From Methanomassiliicoccales archaeon (GTDB lineage: Archaea; Thermoplasmatota; Thermoplasmata; Methanomassiliicoccales; Methanomethylophilaceae): a DNA stretch of 9,625 bases. Position numbers and translations under genes: made by a program. The notes under the pieces were generated by a model. The model was given only the letters and a program-made list of their open reading frames with translations. It did not search any database and had not been told where the DNA came from. Where the stretch lies: NCBI GenBank assembly GCA_900767505.1, contig CAAFZG010000053.1, positions 1-9,625 on the forward strand. Direction: 5' to 3'. This document shows positions 1-5,583 of this stretch, in pieces. Positions within the stretch are counted from its first letter, which is position 1, and the number at the start of each line of letters is the position of its first letter.

Positions 1-620
1 ATCATGCCGCATGCTCCGAACAGGAGCAGGATCGACATCACTGCGACGACAGTGTTCACGGAGATACCTGCGGTGTACATGTCCAGCTGTGCCTTCCTGG
101 ACTTCTTGGACATGTCCTCCTCGTTGGGCTCGACGAAAGCGCCCAGAGGCACGACTCCGTACAGAAGACCGGAAGAATCCACGCGCGCACCGTTCGCGCG
201 GGCCTGTATGCCGTGCCCCAGTTCGTGGACCACCATCGCGATGAGAAGCGCGACGACACCGTAGCTGAGCGGAAGGATGGGATTGAAACCCGGAATGGCC
301 AATGCGTACTCGATCCCGATGCTCGACCCGGATGCCAATCTCGAGGGCACCGCCATGAGGGCCACTACGAGCATGTACATCATCAGGAAGAACAGGACAG
401 CCGAAACCACCTTTGAGAAGAATCCGAAGGCCGACCAGAATCTGGGATATTTTGCAAGACGGTCCATCGTCTTCATTCCCAGCTAGGTGCGGATCATTAT
501 GCAGGGTCCGTATTTGCAGAGGTGGTAGCGCTCTGCCTTCTCCGGATTCCTCCAGACCCATACCCATATCGGGGCATAGATGACAGCCAATATTATGAGA
601 ACGGTGTACGCTGTGTTCAT
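1..620 (-). CDS. Site-2 protease (M50 family) membrane metalloprotease, partial, with in-frame TAG
   Basis: Probable intramembrane zinc metalloprotease that cuts membrane-anchored substrates. Reading from ATG 620-618, a first hydrophobic helix (about residues 4-23) is followed by YGPCIMIRT, then TAG as codon 46, then a basic DRLAKYPRFW stretch, a second helix (about 66-88), and the zinc motif HELGH at residues 132-136 (bases 213-227) in a third helix. Family-like segments follow (VPLGAFVEP, then AGISVN). The C-terminal part, with the second M50 motif (NxxP...DG), lies beyond the left edge. The ATG at 620 has a good Shine-Dalgarno (GAGGGAT, 625-631). An internal ATG at 476 has no spaced Shine-Dalgarno and would lose the first helix and the GPxxMxRT segment, which I recall as conserved in archaeal homologues. 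Hence I read the TAG as translated, probably as pyrrolysine. A nonsense mutation or sequence error is the alternative. Family assignment is firm; full-length translation is inferred. Confidence 0.8.
442..485 (-). other. In-frame amber codon followed by two-tier stem-loop (PYLIS-like candidate)
   Basis: On the minus strand the codon at 485-483 is TAG, in frame with both the ATG at 620 (45 sense codons before it) and the HELGH-encoding part after it. The next nucleotide starts an outer stem, CTGGGA (482-477) pairing perfectly with TCCCAG (447-442). Inside is a second perfect stem, AAGACG (473-468) with CGTCTT (461-456), closed by a 6-nt loop; the internal loop is 3 by 8 nt. Stem-loops just 3' of UAG are described as PYLIS in methylamine methyltransferase genes of pyrrolysine-using archaea, although their necessity is debated. 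The pairing is seen directly; its function is inferred. Confidence 0.55.
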
Positions 621-624
621 CCGG

Positions 625-662
625 ATCCCTCAGGCTTCCGTAGATACTTCACCTATATATGG
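625..662 (-). promoter_or_regulatory. Promoter (TATA) and ribosome binding site of the site-2 protease gene
   Basis: The minus strand reads CCATATATAGG at 662-652, a strong TATA box centred near 657. It predicts a transcription start near 631, only about 10 nt before the ATG at 620. A Shine-Dalgarno, GAGGGAT (631-625), sits 4-7 nt before the ATG, so it would lie at the extreme 5' end of the transcript. This makes the protease a separate unit from mptE, which ends at 738, and supports initiation upstream of the amber codon. Confidence 0.6.
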
Positions 663-737
663 ACAGTTGATGCCATTTACGGTAAAACCAGACTTATCTG
701 GATGCCCTTACGGGAATCTTTGTCCGATTCGGCGAGG

Positions 738-1400
738 TCATCCCGTGATGATCTCAGTTTTCAGGGACACGGCTTCGATGATCCTCTTCGCCCAGGAGAG
801 CTTCCTCAGTTTGACCTTCGGGTCGCTTCCCTCCTTCGGATTTGGATGGTCGAAATCGAATCCTCTCAGGATTATCCTTCCCACTCCGAACTCCTGACAG
901 ATGCATACGCACCTGTCCCCGTCGGTGAACCCTCCGTAATTGGCCACCACGGTATCGGGTTTGGACTGCGTTGTCAATATCACGGGGCCTTTGAACATCG
1001 GAGCGTATCTCAGGATGAGGTCGGAATTGTCCCCGTGGGCATGGATGAACGTCAATGCACCGGATGCGCTTGCCTCCAGCTGGGCTTCGATGGGGCCGTC
1101 GAGGTCCGTCACGACTATGTCGGGCGTGATCCCGCGCTTCAGAAGCCTTGCCACAGACGATCCCGATGCCACTGTTGTACCCGAGTATCCCTTCTCATCG
1201 AGTTCGGCCTCGAGCGAAGGGGCATCTCCGAACACTGTGGCCACATCGGAGAACCTGTCCGACATCTCATCTTCCGTCACAAGGTCCGAATTCACGGTGA
1301 CGGCCTTGAGTATCCTCACTGACGATTCGTCCGAGTCCCGGTCGTATCCCATGTCGTCAAGTATCCGGGAGTAGATCGGCTCCCATTCAGGATACTTCAT
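738..1400 (-). CDS. mptE: 6-hydroxymethyl-7,8-dihydropterin pyrophosphokinase, archaeal MptE type
   Basis: Transfers diphosphate from ATP to 6-hydroxymethyl-7,8-dihydropterin, the activated pterin needed for tetrahydromethanopterin or folate-type cofactors. The 220-residue product shows the MptE (DUF115) landmarks in order: VFGDAPSL at 56-63, ITPDIVVTDLDG at 91-102, HAHGDN at 120-125, NYGGFTDGDR at 154-163 and GFDFD at 180-184; the acidic and His motifs are expected to bind metal and nucleotide. An ATG at 1409 is possible, but AAAGGG lies directly against it, whereas the same site is about 9 nt before the ATG at 1400. The family also tends to start M-x-Y-x-EW, so I chose 1400. The start overlaps the end of the DUF373 gene by 14 nt, implying co-transcription. 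The stop is TGA. Confidence 0.87.
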   Translation of the reverse strand: MKYPEWEPIYSRILDDMGYDRDSDESSVRILKAVTVNSDLVTEDEMSDRFSDVATVFGDAPSLEAELDEKGYSGTTVASGSSVARLLKRGITPDIVVTDLDGPIEAQLEASASGALTFIHAHGDNSDLILRYAPMFKGPVILTTQSKPDTVVANYGGFTDGDRCVCICQEFGVGRIILRGFDFDHPNPKEGSDPKVKLRKLSWAKRIIEAVSLKTEIITG

Positions 1401-2514
1401 GTTCAGCATCCCTTTCTGCCTTGGCCGGCATGAGGCGGTCCTTGACGAAGTTGCCCGATATCGACATCACTATCCCCAATACGATCTCGATGACACCGAG
1501 CCTCATGGAACCGCCGAACTCTATGAATCCCGTGATGGTGTCCAATATCCCGAGTCCGACCATGCCGAGACTGGATATGGCGATCATTCCGAAGACGAGG
1601 CTCAGTTTGATCGTCTTGGTGTTCTGATAGGTATCGATGGTCATTCCGATGAGGTAGATCTCGAATGTTATCACGACAGGCCAGATCATCGCAGTGACAT
1701 AATGGACCAGTATCCCCACGAAGGAGATGTTGTAGTAGTTCGTGATGTCCAGATAATTCCAGATCAGACATATCACGAAGAACGTCACGGCGACGGAGAA
1801 GAATATCAGACGTGTGGATCCGTCAGTGATGGATGATACCAGCTTCTTCTTGAACTGGTTGAACCTATCGCCCACACTGTACCCGTACAGCAGGAGCACT
1901 ATGCCTATGAAGCACACGGTCAGGCTTCCGGACATGCCAGCGATGATGTTCACATCATGCTCTTTGGAGAAGACCAGGAGTGCAGGGGTTATGAAGAACA
2001 ACGACAGGAGCACGAGGATGAAACCCAATGGGACAAGGAACCTCTTCCTCTTGCCGGGGTCCGAGAACATCTTGGTCAGAATGTAGAAAGATCCCTCCAA
2101 TCCGGGGGACTGCTTGACATATACTTTCTTGACCGAGTCCACATGGGCGCGGGACGAGATGATGGGGTAGATGTACTCATCCTCCGCACCGTCTCCCACC
2201 AGGACGACGCTGTCAGGCTCGATCTCGTCGAGGACCTCCTCGAGCTGTGCCACCAGTGCGAGATCGGAACGGTGTCCGACCTTCTCATCACCGCAGATCA
2301 GGGCGACATCGGCGTCGTGACCGTCCTCCTGGATCTCCAGACAGACGCTGACCGCCGCATATAGTGCGTTCAGATCGGAATCCTCGGGATCTGCTATACC
2401 GAAAGAAGTGGCAGCGTCCAAACAGTTCTGAACACCGATGACGGGCGTATTCACCTTGCCCTTGACACCGAAATCATCGTCCCTGTCGACGACCAGAACC
2501 AGAGTCTTCCTCAT
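1387..2514 (-). CDS. DUF373 family membrane protein
   Basis: A 375-residue member of the archaeal DUF373 family, of unknown function. The N-terminal soluble half (about 1-155) looks like a nucleotide- or metal-binding alpha/beta domain: DRDDD at 10-14, GDEKVG at 75-80 and GDGAEDEYIYP at 107-117, each after a hydrophobic strand. The C-terminal half has about six membrane segments (roughly 159-183, 188-214, 234-256, 262-291, 301-333, 338-357) and a charged tail. It is first in a two-gene unit with mptE, a pairing that may only reflect shared expression. No Shine-Dalgarno precedes the ATG, and a TATA-like box lies about 26 nt upstream, so translation is probably leaderless. The length and soluble-plus-membrane layout match my memory of the family; no biochemical role is claimed. 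Confidence 0.85.
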   Translation of the reverse strand: MRKTLVLVVDRDDDFGVKGKVNTPVIGVQNCLDAATSFGIADPEDSDLNALYAAVSVCLEIQEDGHDADVALICGDEKVGHRSDLALVAQLEEVLDEIEPDSVVLVGDGAEDEYIYPIISSRAHVDSVKKVYVKQSPGLEGSFYILTKMFSDPGKRKRFLVPLGFILVLLSLFFITPALLVFSKEHDVNIIAGMSGSLTVCFIGIVLLLYGYSVGDRFNQFKKKLVSSITDGSTRLIFFSVAVTFFVICLIWNYLDITNYYNISFVGILVHYVTAMIWPVVITFEIYLIGMTIDTYQNTKTIKLSLVFGMIAISSLGMVGLGILDTITGFIEFGGSMRLGVIEIVLGIVMSISGNFVKDRLMPAKAERDAEHEVS

Positions 2515-2535
2515 GATGGGTAGAAAAACCTAACC

Positions 2536-2545
2536 ACTAATAAGG
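2536..2545 (-). promoter_or_regulatory. TATA-like box of the DUF373-mptE unit
   Basis: The minus strand reads CCTTATTAGT at 2545-2536, centred about 26 nt before the ATG at 2514. That is the archaeal TATA-to-start distance, so the transcript should begin at or very near the start codon. This fits the lack of a Shine-Dalgarno (the sequence before the ATG is CTACCCATC). Confidence 0.5.
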
Positions 2546-2590
2546 GTACCCATGGATTGGCTGATTTTTCTGGATGATTGCGACGGAAAC

Positions 2591-2626
2591 ATGCCGGATA
2601 CCGGATGCTGCTGGGATCGGCATCCG
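2591..2626. repeat. Overlapping inverted repeats in the divergent intergenic region
   Basis: CGGATGC (2602-2608) is a perfect inverted match to GCATCCG (2620-2626), with an 11-nt gap. An alternative pair, ATGCCG (2591-2596) with CGGCAT (2618-2623), uses part of the same right arm, so the two pairings exclude each other. The element lies between the DUF373 TATA box and the metallo-beta-lactamase-fold TATA box. It is also flanked by a direct repeat GATTGYGA (2576-2583 and 2629-2636). This could be an operator for either promoter; no regulator is identified. Confidence 0.35.
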
Positions 2627-2654
2627 TTGATTGTGAAACGAGTACGACCCCAAT

Positions 2655-2663
2655 CATTATAGG
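2655..2663 (+). promoter_or_regulatory. TATA box of the metallo-beta-lactamase-fold gene
   Basis: CATTATAGG at 2655-2663 is centred about 28 nt before the ATG at 2687. No Shine-Dalgarno precedes that ATG (the context is GACGCACC), so the gene is probably transcribed without a leader. Confidence 0.5.
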
Positions 2664-2686
2664 CTGAGTCCAGTTTATGACGCACC

Positions 2687-3328
2687 ATGAGGGTAAGATG
2701 GCACGGTCACTCTTGTTTCGAATTCAGTGACGGATCTGTAACCATTGTCGTTGATCCGCATGACGGCCGTTCCATCGGGATCAAACCTCCTGCGGTTTCC
2801 GCGGATGTCGTCCTTGTGACCCACGATCTGTACGATCACAACGCCGTCCGTGCCGTGAAAGGACGTTTCACGGAACATCTGGCCACACTCGGTCTCTTCG
2901 AGGACCACGGTGTTACGTTCAAAGGGTTCCCAAGCTTCAGGGACACTTCGAAGGACACAGAACGCGGCACCAACACCATCTTCTACTTCGAATTGGACGA
3001 CATAACGGTCTGCCACTGCGGCGACATAGGTGCGATACCGGACGATTCCGTCCTGGAACGCATCAAAGGCGTCGATATGCTCTTCGTCCCCGCGGGACAG
3101 GCATTCAGCATGGACCTGCCCGAGATGAGGAGATTCCTCGAGCTCGTCAACCCCAACATCATAATCCCTATGCATTACAGGGTCGGCGGACTCTCGATCC
3201 CGCTCAGCCCCATCGATGAGTTCCTCGATATGATACCCGAAGAGGCCATAGACTACATCGGGAACGAGGTCGACGTCTGCAGGGAGGACATCGACGGCAT
3301 GAAGCAGTGCTGGGTTTTCGACCGCTGA
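2687..3328 (+). CDS. Metallo-beta-lactamase-fold hydrolase (UlaG/UPF0173-like)
   Basis: A 213-residue cytoplasmic protein of the metallo-beta-lactamase superfamily, small single-domain type. It shows the typical N-terminal start (RWHGHSCFEF, then VDPHDG at 23-27 region), the metal motif region THDLYDH at 45-51, HCGDIG with H110 and D113, and PMHY with H163. The ordinary motif is H-x-H-x-D-H; here the second His is Leu48, so H46, D50, H51, H110, D113 and H163 remain as likely ligands. Relatives include hydrolases of varied or unknown substrate, so no reaction is assigned. It is a single-gene unit between a TATA box at about 2659 and the terminator region at 3334-3373, and converges on the aIF6 gene. 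The stop is TGA. Confidence 0.82.
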   Translation: MRVRWHGHSCFEFSDGSVTIVVDPHDGRSIGIKPPAVSADVVLVTHDLYDHNAVRAVKGRFTEHLATLGLFEDHGVTFKGFPSFRDTSKDTERGTNTIFYFELDDITVCHCGDIGAIPDDSVLERIKGVDMLFVPAGQAFSMDLPEMRRFLELVNPNIIIPMHYRVGGLSIPLSPIDEFLDMIPEEAIDYIGNEVDVCREDIDGMKQCWVFDR

Positions 3329-3333
3329 CAAGA

Positions 3334-3373
3334 TAAAAAAAGGAAAAAAACGTCCCGGAGGCTGTCCGGGACG
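3334..3373 (-). terminator. Hairpin plus T-tract terminator of the aIF6 operon
   Basis: CGTCCCGGA (3351-3359) pairs perfectly with TCCGGGACG (3365-3373) over 9 bp with a 5-nt loop. On the minus strand the hairpin is followed by two runs of seven T (3350-3344 and 3341-3334 region) separated by CC. It lies 24 nt after the aIF6 stop at 3397, so it best serves the minus-strand operon. The A-rich plus-strand side is only 6 nt after the stop of the convergent gene and gives no T-tract for it. Confidence 0.75.
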
Positions 3374-3396
3374 ATGATTTATGTCCGGCGACGGGA

Positions 3397-4053
3397 TCAG
3401 TACAGGACGAGTCCGTCCTCGATCTTTCCCATCTCGATGGGTGTCGTCTCGTCTCCGACGACTGCGCCTTTGGAGTTTGCGACGATCCCTGCGCCGACCA
3501 TGCGGCTTCCATGATTGACGGAGGACCTGATGACTTCGACCTTCAGGACATCCTTGATCAGTTGGACCTCGTCATCGCTCGCATCCATGTGGCAGACGCA
3601 ACCTTTGTTGGTCGCCCTGCAGATGGAGCCGACCGTGTTGCAGCCGGCGATAGAGGACAATACGACCTCGACCTGGAGGGCCTCGGACAGCTTGTCTGCG
3701 GCCTCCTTGCCGTATTCGGGACTGATGATCGCACCGTGGTCGTTCACAAGGATGTTGTTGCCTGCGGCGTTCAGCGAGTCGTCGAGAAGGAACACCGGGA
3801 CAGCATCGTTGATGAGCTGGAATTCCCTGGCATCGGCCAATCCCGAGACCACTGCGCAGTGGGAGTTCATGGCCATCAGCGAACCGATGACATGCGCTCC
3901 GGCAACTGTCGTTTTAAAGGTTTTGACGCCGAGCGCCCCCTCGACAGCCCTTTCGAACTCCGGGGAGGCGTCGGCAGGAATGAAGGCGAAGCTCTCATTC
4001 GCCGCAGCGAACACCCCGACGTTGGGGTTGCCTGAATGACGTGAGAGCCTCAT
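3397..4053 (-). CDS. eif6: Translation initiation factor aIF6
   Basis: Ribosome anti-association factor that binds the large subunit and keeps it from joining the small subunit early. The 218-residue product has the usual length and start, SGNPNVGVFAAANE, and the internal repeats of the five-fold eIF6 propeller: GNNILVNDHGAIISPEY, NTVGSICRATNKGCVCH, and GAGIVANSKGAVVG near the C-terminus. An ATG 30 nt upstream would overlap L31e and lacks family sequence, so the start is 4053, 7 nt after the L31e stop. The Shine-Dalgarno there is weak (GAGTGA inside the L31e stop region), suggesting translational coupling. It is the last gene of the operon before the terminator. In many archaea L18a/LX, prefoldin alpha and ftsY follow; they are absent here. 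Confidence 0.95.
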   Translation of the reverse strand: MRLSRHSGNPNVGVFAAANESFAFIPADASPEFERAVEGALGVKTFKTTVAGAHVIGSLMAMNSHCAVVSGLADAREFQLINDAVPVFLLDDSLNAAGNNILVNDHGAIISPEYGKEAADKLSEALQVEVVLSSIAGCNTVGSICRATNKGCVCHMDASDDEVQLIKDVLKVEVIRSSVNHGSRMVGAGIVANSKGAVVGDETTPIEMGKIEDGLVLY

Positions 4054-4060
4054 CACAGTA

Positions 4061-4324
4061 TCACTCAGCCAGCGAGACCTCAACGAGGCCGTCGTCGTAC
4101 TTTACTGCTTTCACGGTGATCTTGGAAGGCGGGTCGCGTATTCCCCTCTCCCAGATCTTGTCATTGACACTGGCGTCGATCCAGACGTTCTCTGCGTCGA
4201 CCTTCATGTGCCTCATGACGTTCTCCCTGACCTCTTTGACCGCGCGGTTGGCCCTGCGGGTGCGGGGTGCCTGTTTGGTCTTCCTGAGGGGGATGACCAT
4301 AACTCTTTCGAATTCGTCTGCCAT
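4061..4324 (-). CDS. rpl31e: Large subunit ribosomal protein L31e
   Basis: An 87-residue protein of the 50S subunit, located near the exit tunnel rim. It begins MADEFERVMVIPLRKTK and contains the basic RTRRANRAVKEVRENVMRH helix and the WIDASVNDKIWERGIRDPP core typical of eL31. The open frame extends 11 codons upstream into L39e, but the ATG at 4324 has a strong Shine-Dalgarno (GGAGTGA) about 5-7 nt before it and gives the family start, so it is preferred. The start lies 5 nt after the L39e stop. Confidence 0.94.
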   Translation of the reverse strand: MADEFERVMVIPLRKTKQAPRTRRANRAVKEVRENVMRHMKVDAENVWIDASVNDKIWERGIRDPPSKITVKAVKYDDGLVEVSLAE

Positions 4325-4329
4325 CCTAA

Positions 4330-4485
4330 TCACTCCTTGATCTTGCTCATGCGCCACGACCTTCTCTTGGGGTGGTGCAGGAACTGCCTGTTCGTTCTGA
4401 TCATGACCCAGGCGGGAACACGGCGGTTCTGGTTGACCTTCTTGTTGAGCCTGGCTTTCATTGCGGGGGCCTTTGTGCTTGACAT
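4330..4485 (-). CDS. rpl39e: Large subunit ribosomal protein L39e
   Basis: A 51-residue, highly basic ribosomal protein, the normal length for the family; it lines the nascent-chain exit tunnel. Translation reads MSSTKAPAMKARLNKKVNQN, then a segment with VPAWVMIRTNR, then HHPKRRSWRMSKIKE, matching eL39 (tripartite basic protein with the PAW and RRxWR signatures). A Shine-Dalgarno, GGAG, sits about 7 nt before the ATG and lies within the end of the PDCD5-like gene. The gene starts 2 nt after that gene's TAA and ends in TGA 5 nt before L31e. Confidence 0.95.
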   Translation of the reverse strand: MSSTKAPAMKARLNKKVNQNRRVPAWVMIRTNRQFLHHPKRRSWRMSKIKE

Positions 4486-4487
4486 GA

Positions 4488-4817
4488 TTATCTCCTCTCT
4501 ATGGTGATCTCCCTCTTCTGAGGGACGATCTGCCCAAGGATGTTCCTCAGCATGGTGTCGTCGATCATTCCCTGCAGCCTGCCGCTCTGTGCAAGCTGTA
4601 TCAGCTGCATCTCGACAGACTCGGCCATCTGAGGGTTGGCGAGCCTTATGTTGGCGAGCCTGTCCCTGGCCTCAGGCGTCAGGATCTGCCTCATGATGTT
4701 CTGCTTCTGCATCTCCATCCTTTTGGCCTGCTCCTCCTGTGCCGCCTGGGATTGCGCCTGCTGCTGGAGCTCGGCCATCCTTTTCTGTCTGATTGCTTCC
4801 AATTCGGGATCTTCCAT
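4488..4817 (-). CDS. PDCD5-like DNA-binding protein
   Basis: A 109-residue archaeal PDCD5/TFAR19-family protein (DNA-binding protein, UPF0122/PF01984 type). It has an acidic start (MEDPELEAIRQKRMAELQ), a Gln/Ala-rich coiled helix (about 15-45), then the compact helical core with ILTPEARDRLANIRLANPQ and a C-terminal helix ending in basic residues. The cellular role in archaea is unclear; its position between S19e and L39e is conserved. The ATG at 4817 follows an excellent Shine-Dalgarno, AGGAGG (4825-4830), immediately after the S19e stop. It ends in TAA, the only non-TGA stop among the complete genes here. Confidence 0.92.
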   Translation of the reverse strand: MEDPELEAIRQKRMAELQQQAQSQAAQEEQAKRMEMQKQNIMRQILTPEARDRLANIRLANPQMAESVEMQLIQLAQSGRLQGMIDDTMLRNILGQIVPQKREITIERR

Positions 4818-4830
4818 GCTGAAGCCTCCT

Positions 4831-5259
4831 TCAGGCCCTCATCTCGTCATAGACCTCTTTGGCGGTGTTGTCCAGAAGGGACTGGCCGGCGGGGCTGATG
4901 GCGCGACCCTCTTTGTCCTTGGAGACAAGGTAGCCTGCTGCCTCGAGCTGCATCATGCATTTCCTGGCGATGTTGCGGCTTCCCTTGACTGCACGGTTGG
5001 GCATAGCTCCCTTGTCGGCGAATCCGCCGTACTCTGCGGCGAGCCTGGAGGAACCCATAGGTCCCTTGACGTACAGCTTTCTCATGATCGAGGCGGCCCT
5101 GTTGTACCACCAGTCGTCCTGTATAGGAGCTTTCTCTGTGTGCCTACCGGTCTTCACAAACTCGGCCCACTCAGGAGGAACGATGTTGGGGTTCTCCTTG
5201 AGCTTCTGGGCCGTCTTGAGTATGAGCTGCTCGGCAGGAACGTCGTAGACGGTTACCAT
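4831..5259 (-). CDS. rps19e: Small subunit ribosomal protein S19e
   Basis: A 142-residue 30S protein of the eS19 winged-helix family. Visible signatures are MVTVYDVPAEQLI at the start, PPEWAEFVKTG at about 29-39, DDWWYNRAASIMRKLY with the conserved WWY-RAAS-RK-Y pattern, GPMGSSRLAAEYGG, a basic segment GSRNIARKCMMQLE, and ISPAGQSLLD near the end. Longer in-frame starts exist, but the ATG at 5259 has GAGGT 6-7 nt upstream and gives the usual N-terminus. It is the first gene of the translation operon, about 70 nt downstream of a strong TATA box. Confidence 0.94.
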   Translation of the reverse strand: MVTVYDVPAEQLILKTAQKLKENPNIVPPEWAEFVKTGRHTEKAPIQDDWWYNRAASIMRKLYVKGPMGSSRLAAEYGGFADKGAMPNRAVKGSRNIARKCMMQLEAAGYLVSKDKEGRAISPAGQSLLDNTAKEVYDEMRA

Positions 5260-5308
5260 GTTGATACCTCGCATCGTCCCCACGCATATGCGGGAGGACA
5301 ATAACAAA

Positions 5309-5321
5309 TGCGCGTAGCGCA
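5309..5321. repeat. Short inverted repeat between TATA box and expected start site
   Basis: TGCGC (5309-5313) and GCGCA (5317-5321) are perfect inverted arms around GTA. The repeat sits between the operon TATA box and its predicted transcription start, where a bound repressor would block initiation. Five-base arms are short, so chance is a real possibility. A second 10-nt palindrome, CGCATATGCG (5283-5292), lies in the leader. Confidence 0.25.
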
Positions 5322-5326
5322 ATGTC

Positions 5327-5336
5327 GTATATAAGC
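5327..5336 (-). promoter_or_regulatory. TATA box of the S19e-aIF6 operon (possibly bidirectional)
   Basis: The minus strand reads GCTTATATAC at 5336-5327, a near-consensus archaeal TATA box. It predicts a start near 5305 and a leader of about 46 nt before the S19e ATG, carrying its Shine-Dalgarno. The element is nearly symmetric: the plus strand reads GTATATAAGC, and 28 nt to the right lies ATG 5359, which opens a frame continuous with the zinc-ribbon gene. Divergent use is possible but unproven. Confidence 0.65.
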
Positions 5337-5583
5337 GTTGCTAAAAGAGAGAATAACGATGCCACTCGGTCAAACAATCCCGCACGTTCCGCCATCGCGC
5401 CCGTACGGCCTGAGGGAGCAACTCCCTCCACGGCAGAATCCCAGCGAACACTGGAATCTGAACTCCGTGACCTGCACTAAGACGAGGAGGTATATGAACG
5501 TATCTTTCAACGGGAAAATCGGACCGAGGCCTGTACGAGGATCTGAGGCGAATGATGATAAACCAATGCAGAAATCACGTAGT
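5337..5583 (+). other. Leader-like region with hairpin upstream of the zinc-ribbon gene pair
   Basis: No convincing separate gene is visible. The plus strand has a 7-bp hairpin with a 3-nt loop, GAGGGAG (5412-5418) against CTCCCTC (5422-5428), further bracketed by CCGT (5401-5404) and ACGG (5430-5433). The frame of the downstream gene is open from ATG 5359, but the 75 codons encode a proline- and arginine-rich stretch without family features, using codons such as CAA and CCA that are scarce nearby. A GAGGAGG at 5484-5490 lies just 3 nt before an in-frame ATG at 5494, too close for a good site; GGTATATGAA there could instead act as a TATA box. This could be a structured 5' leader, an N-terminal extension or a small RNA. 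Confidence 0.35.

Noticed and set aside
474..476. Alternative start of the site-2 protease after the amber codon (ATG 476-474)
   Set aside because: No spaced Shine-Dalgarno and no promoter nearby; it would remove the first helix and the GPxxMxRT segment. It is kept only as a fallback if the TAG is a true stop.
522..1322. Long plus-strand open frame (266 codons) over the mptE region
   Set aside because: It is antisense to mptE, whose motifs are clear. The plus-strand product is His/Arg/Cys-rich without family features, as expected for a shadow frame.
5401..5480. tRNA, SRP RNA or RNase P RNA in the spacer before the zinc-ribbon genes
   Set aside because: There is no T-arm consensus with matching stems on either strand and no cloverleaf. 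The 240-nt space is short for the other two RNAs and their conserved loops are not seen.
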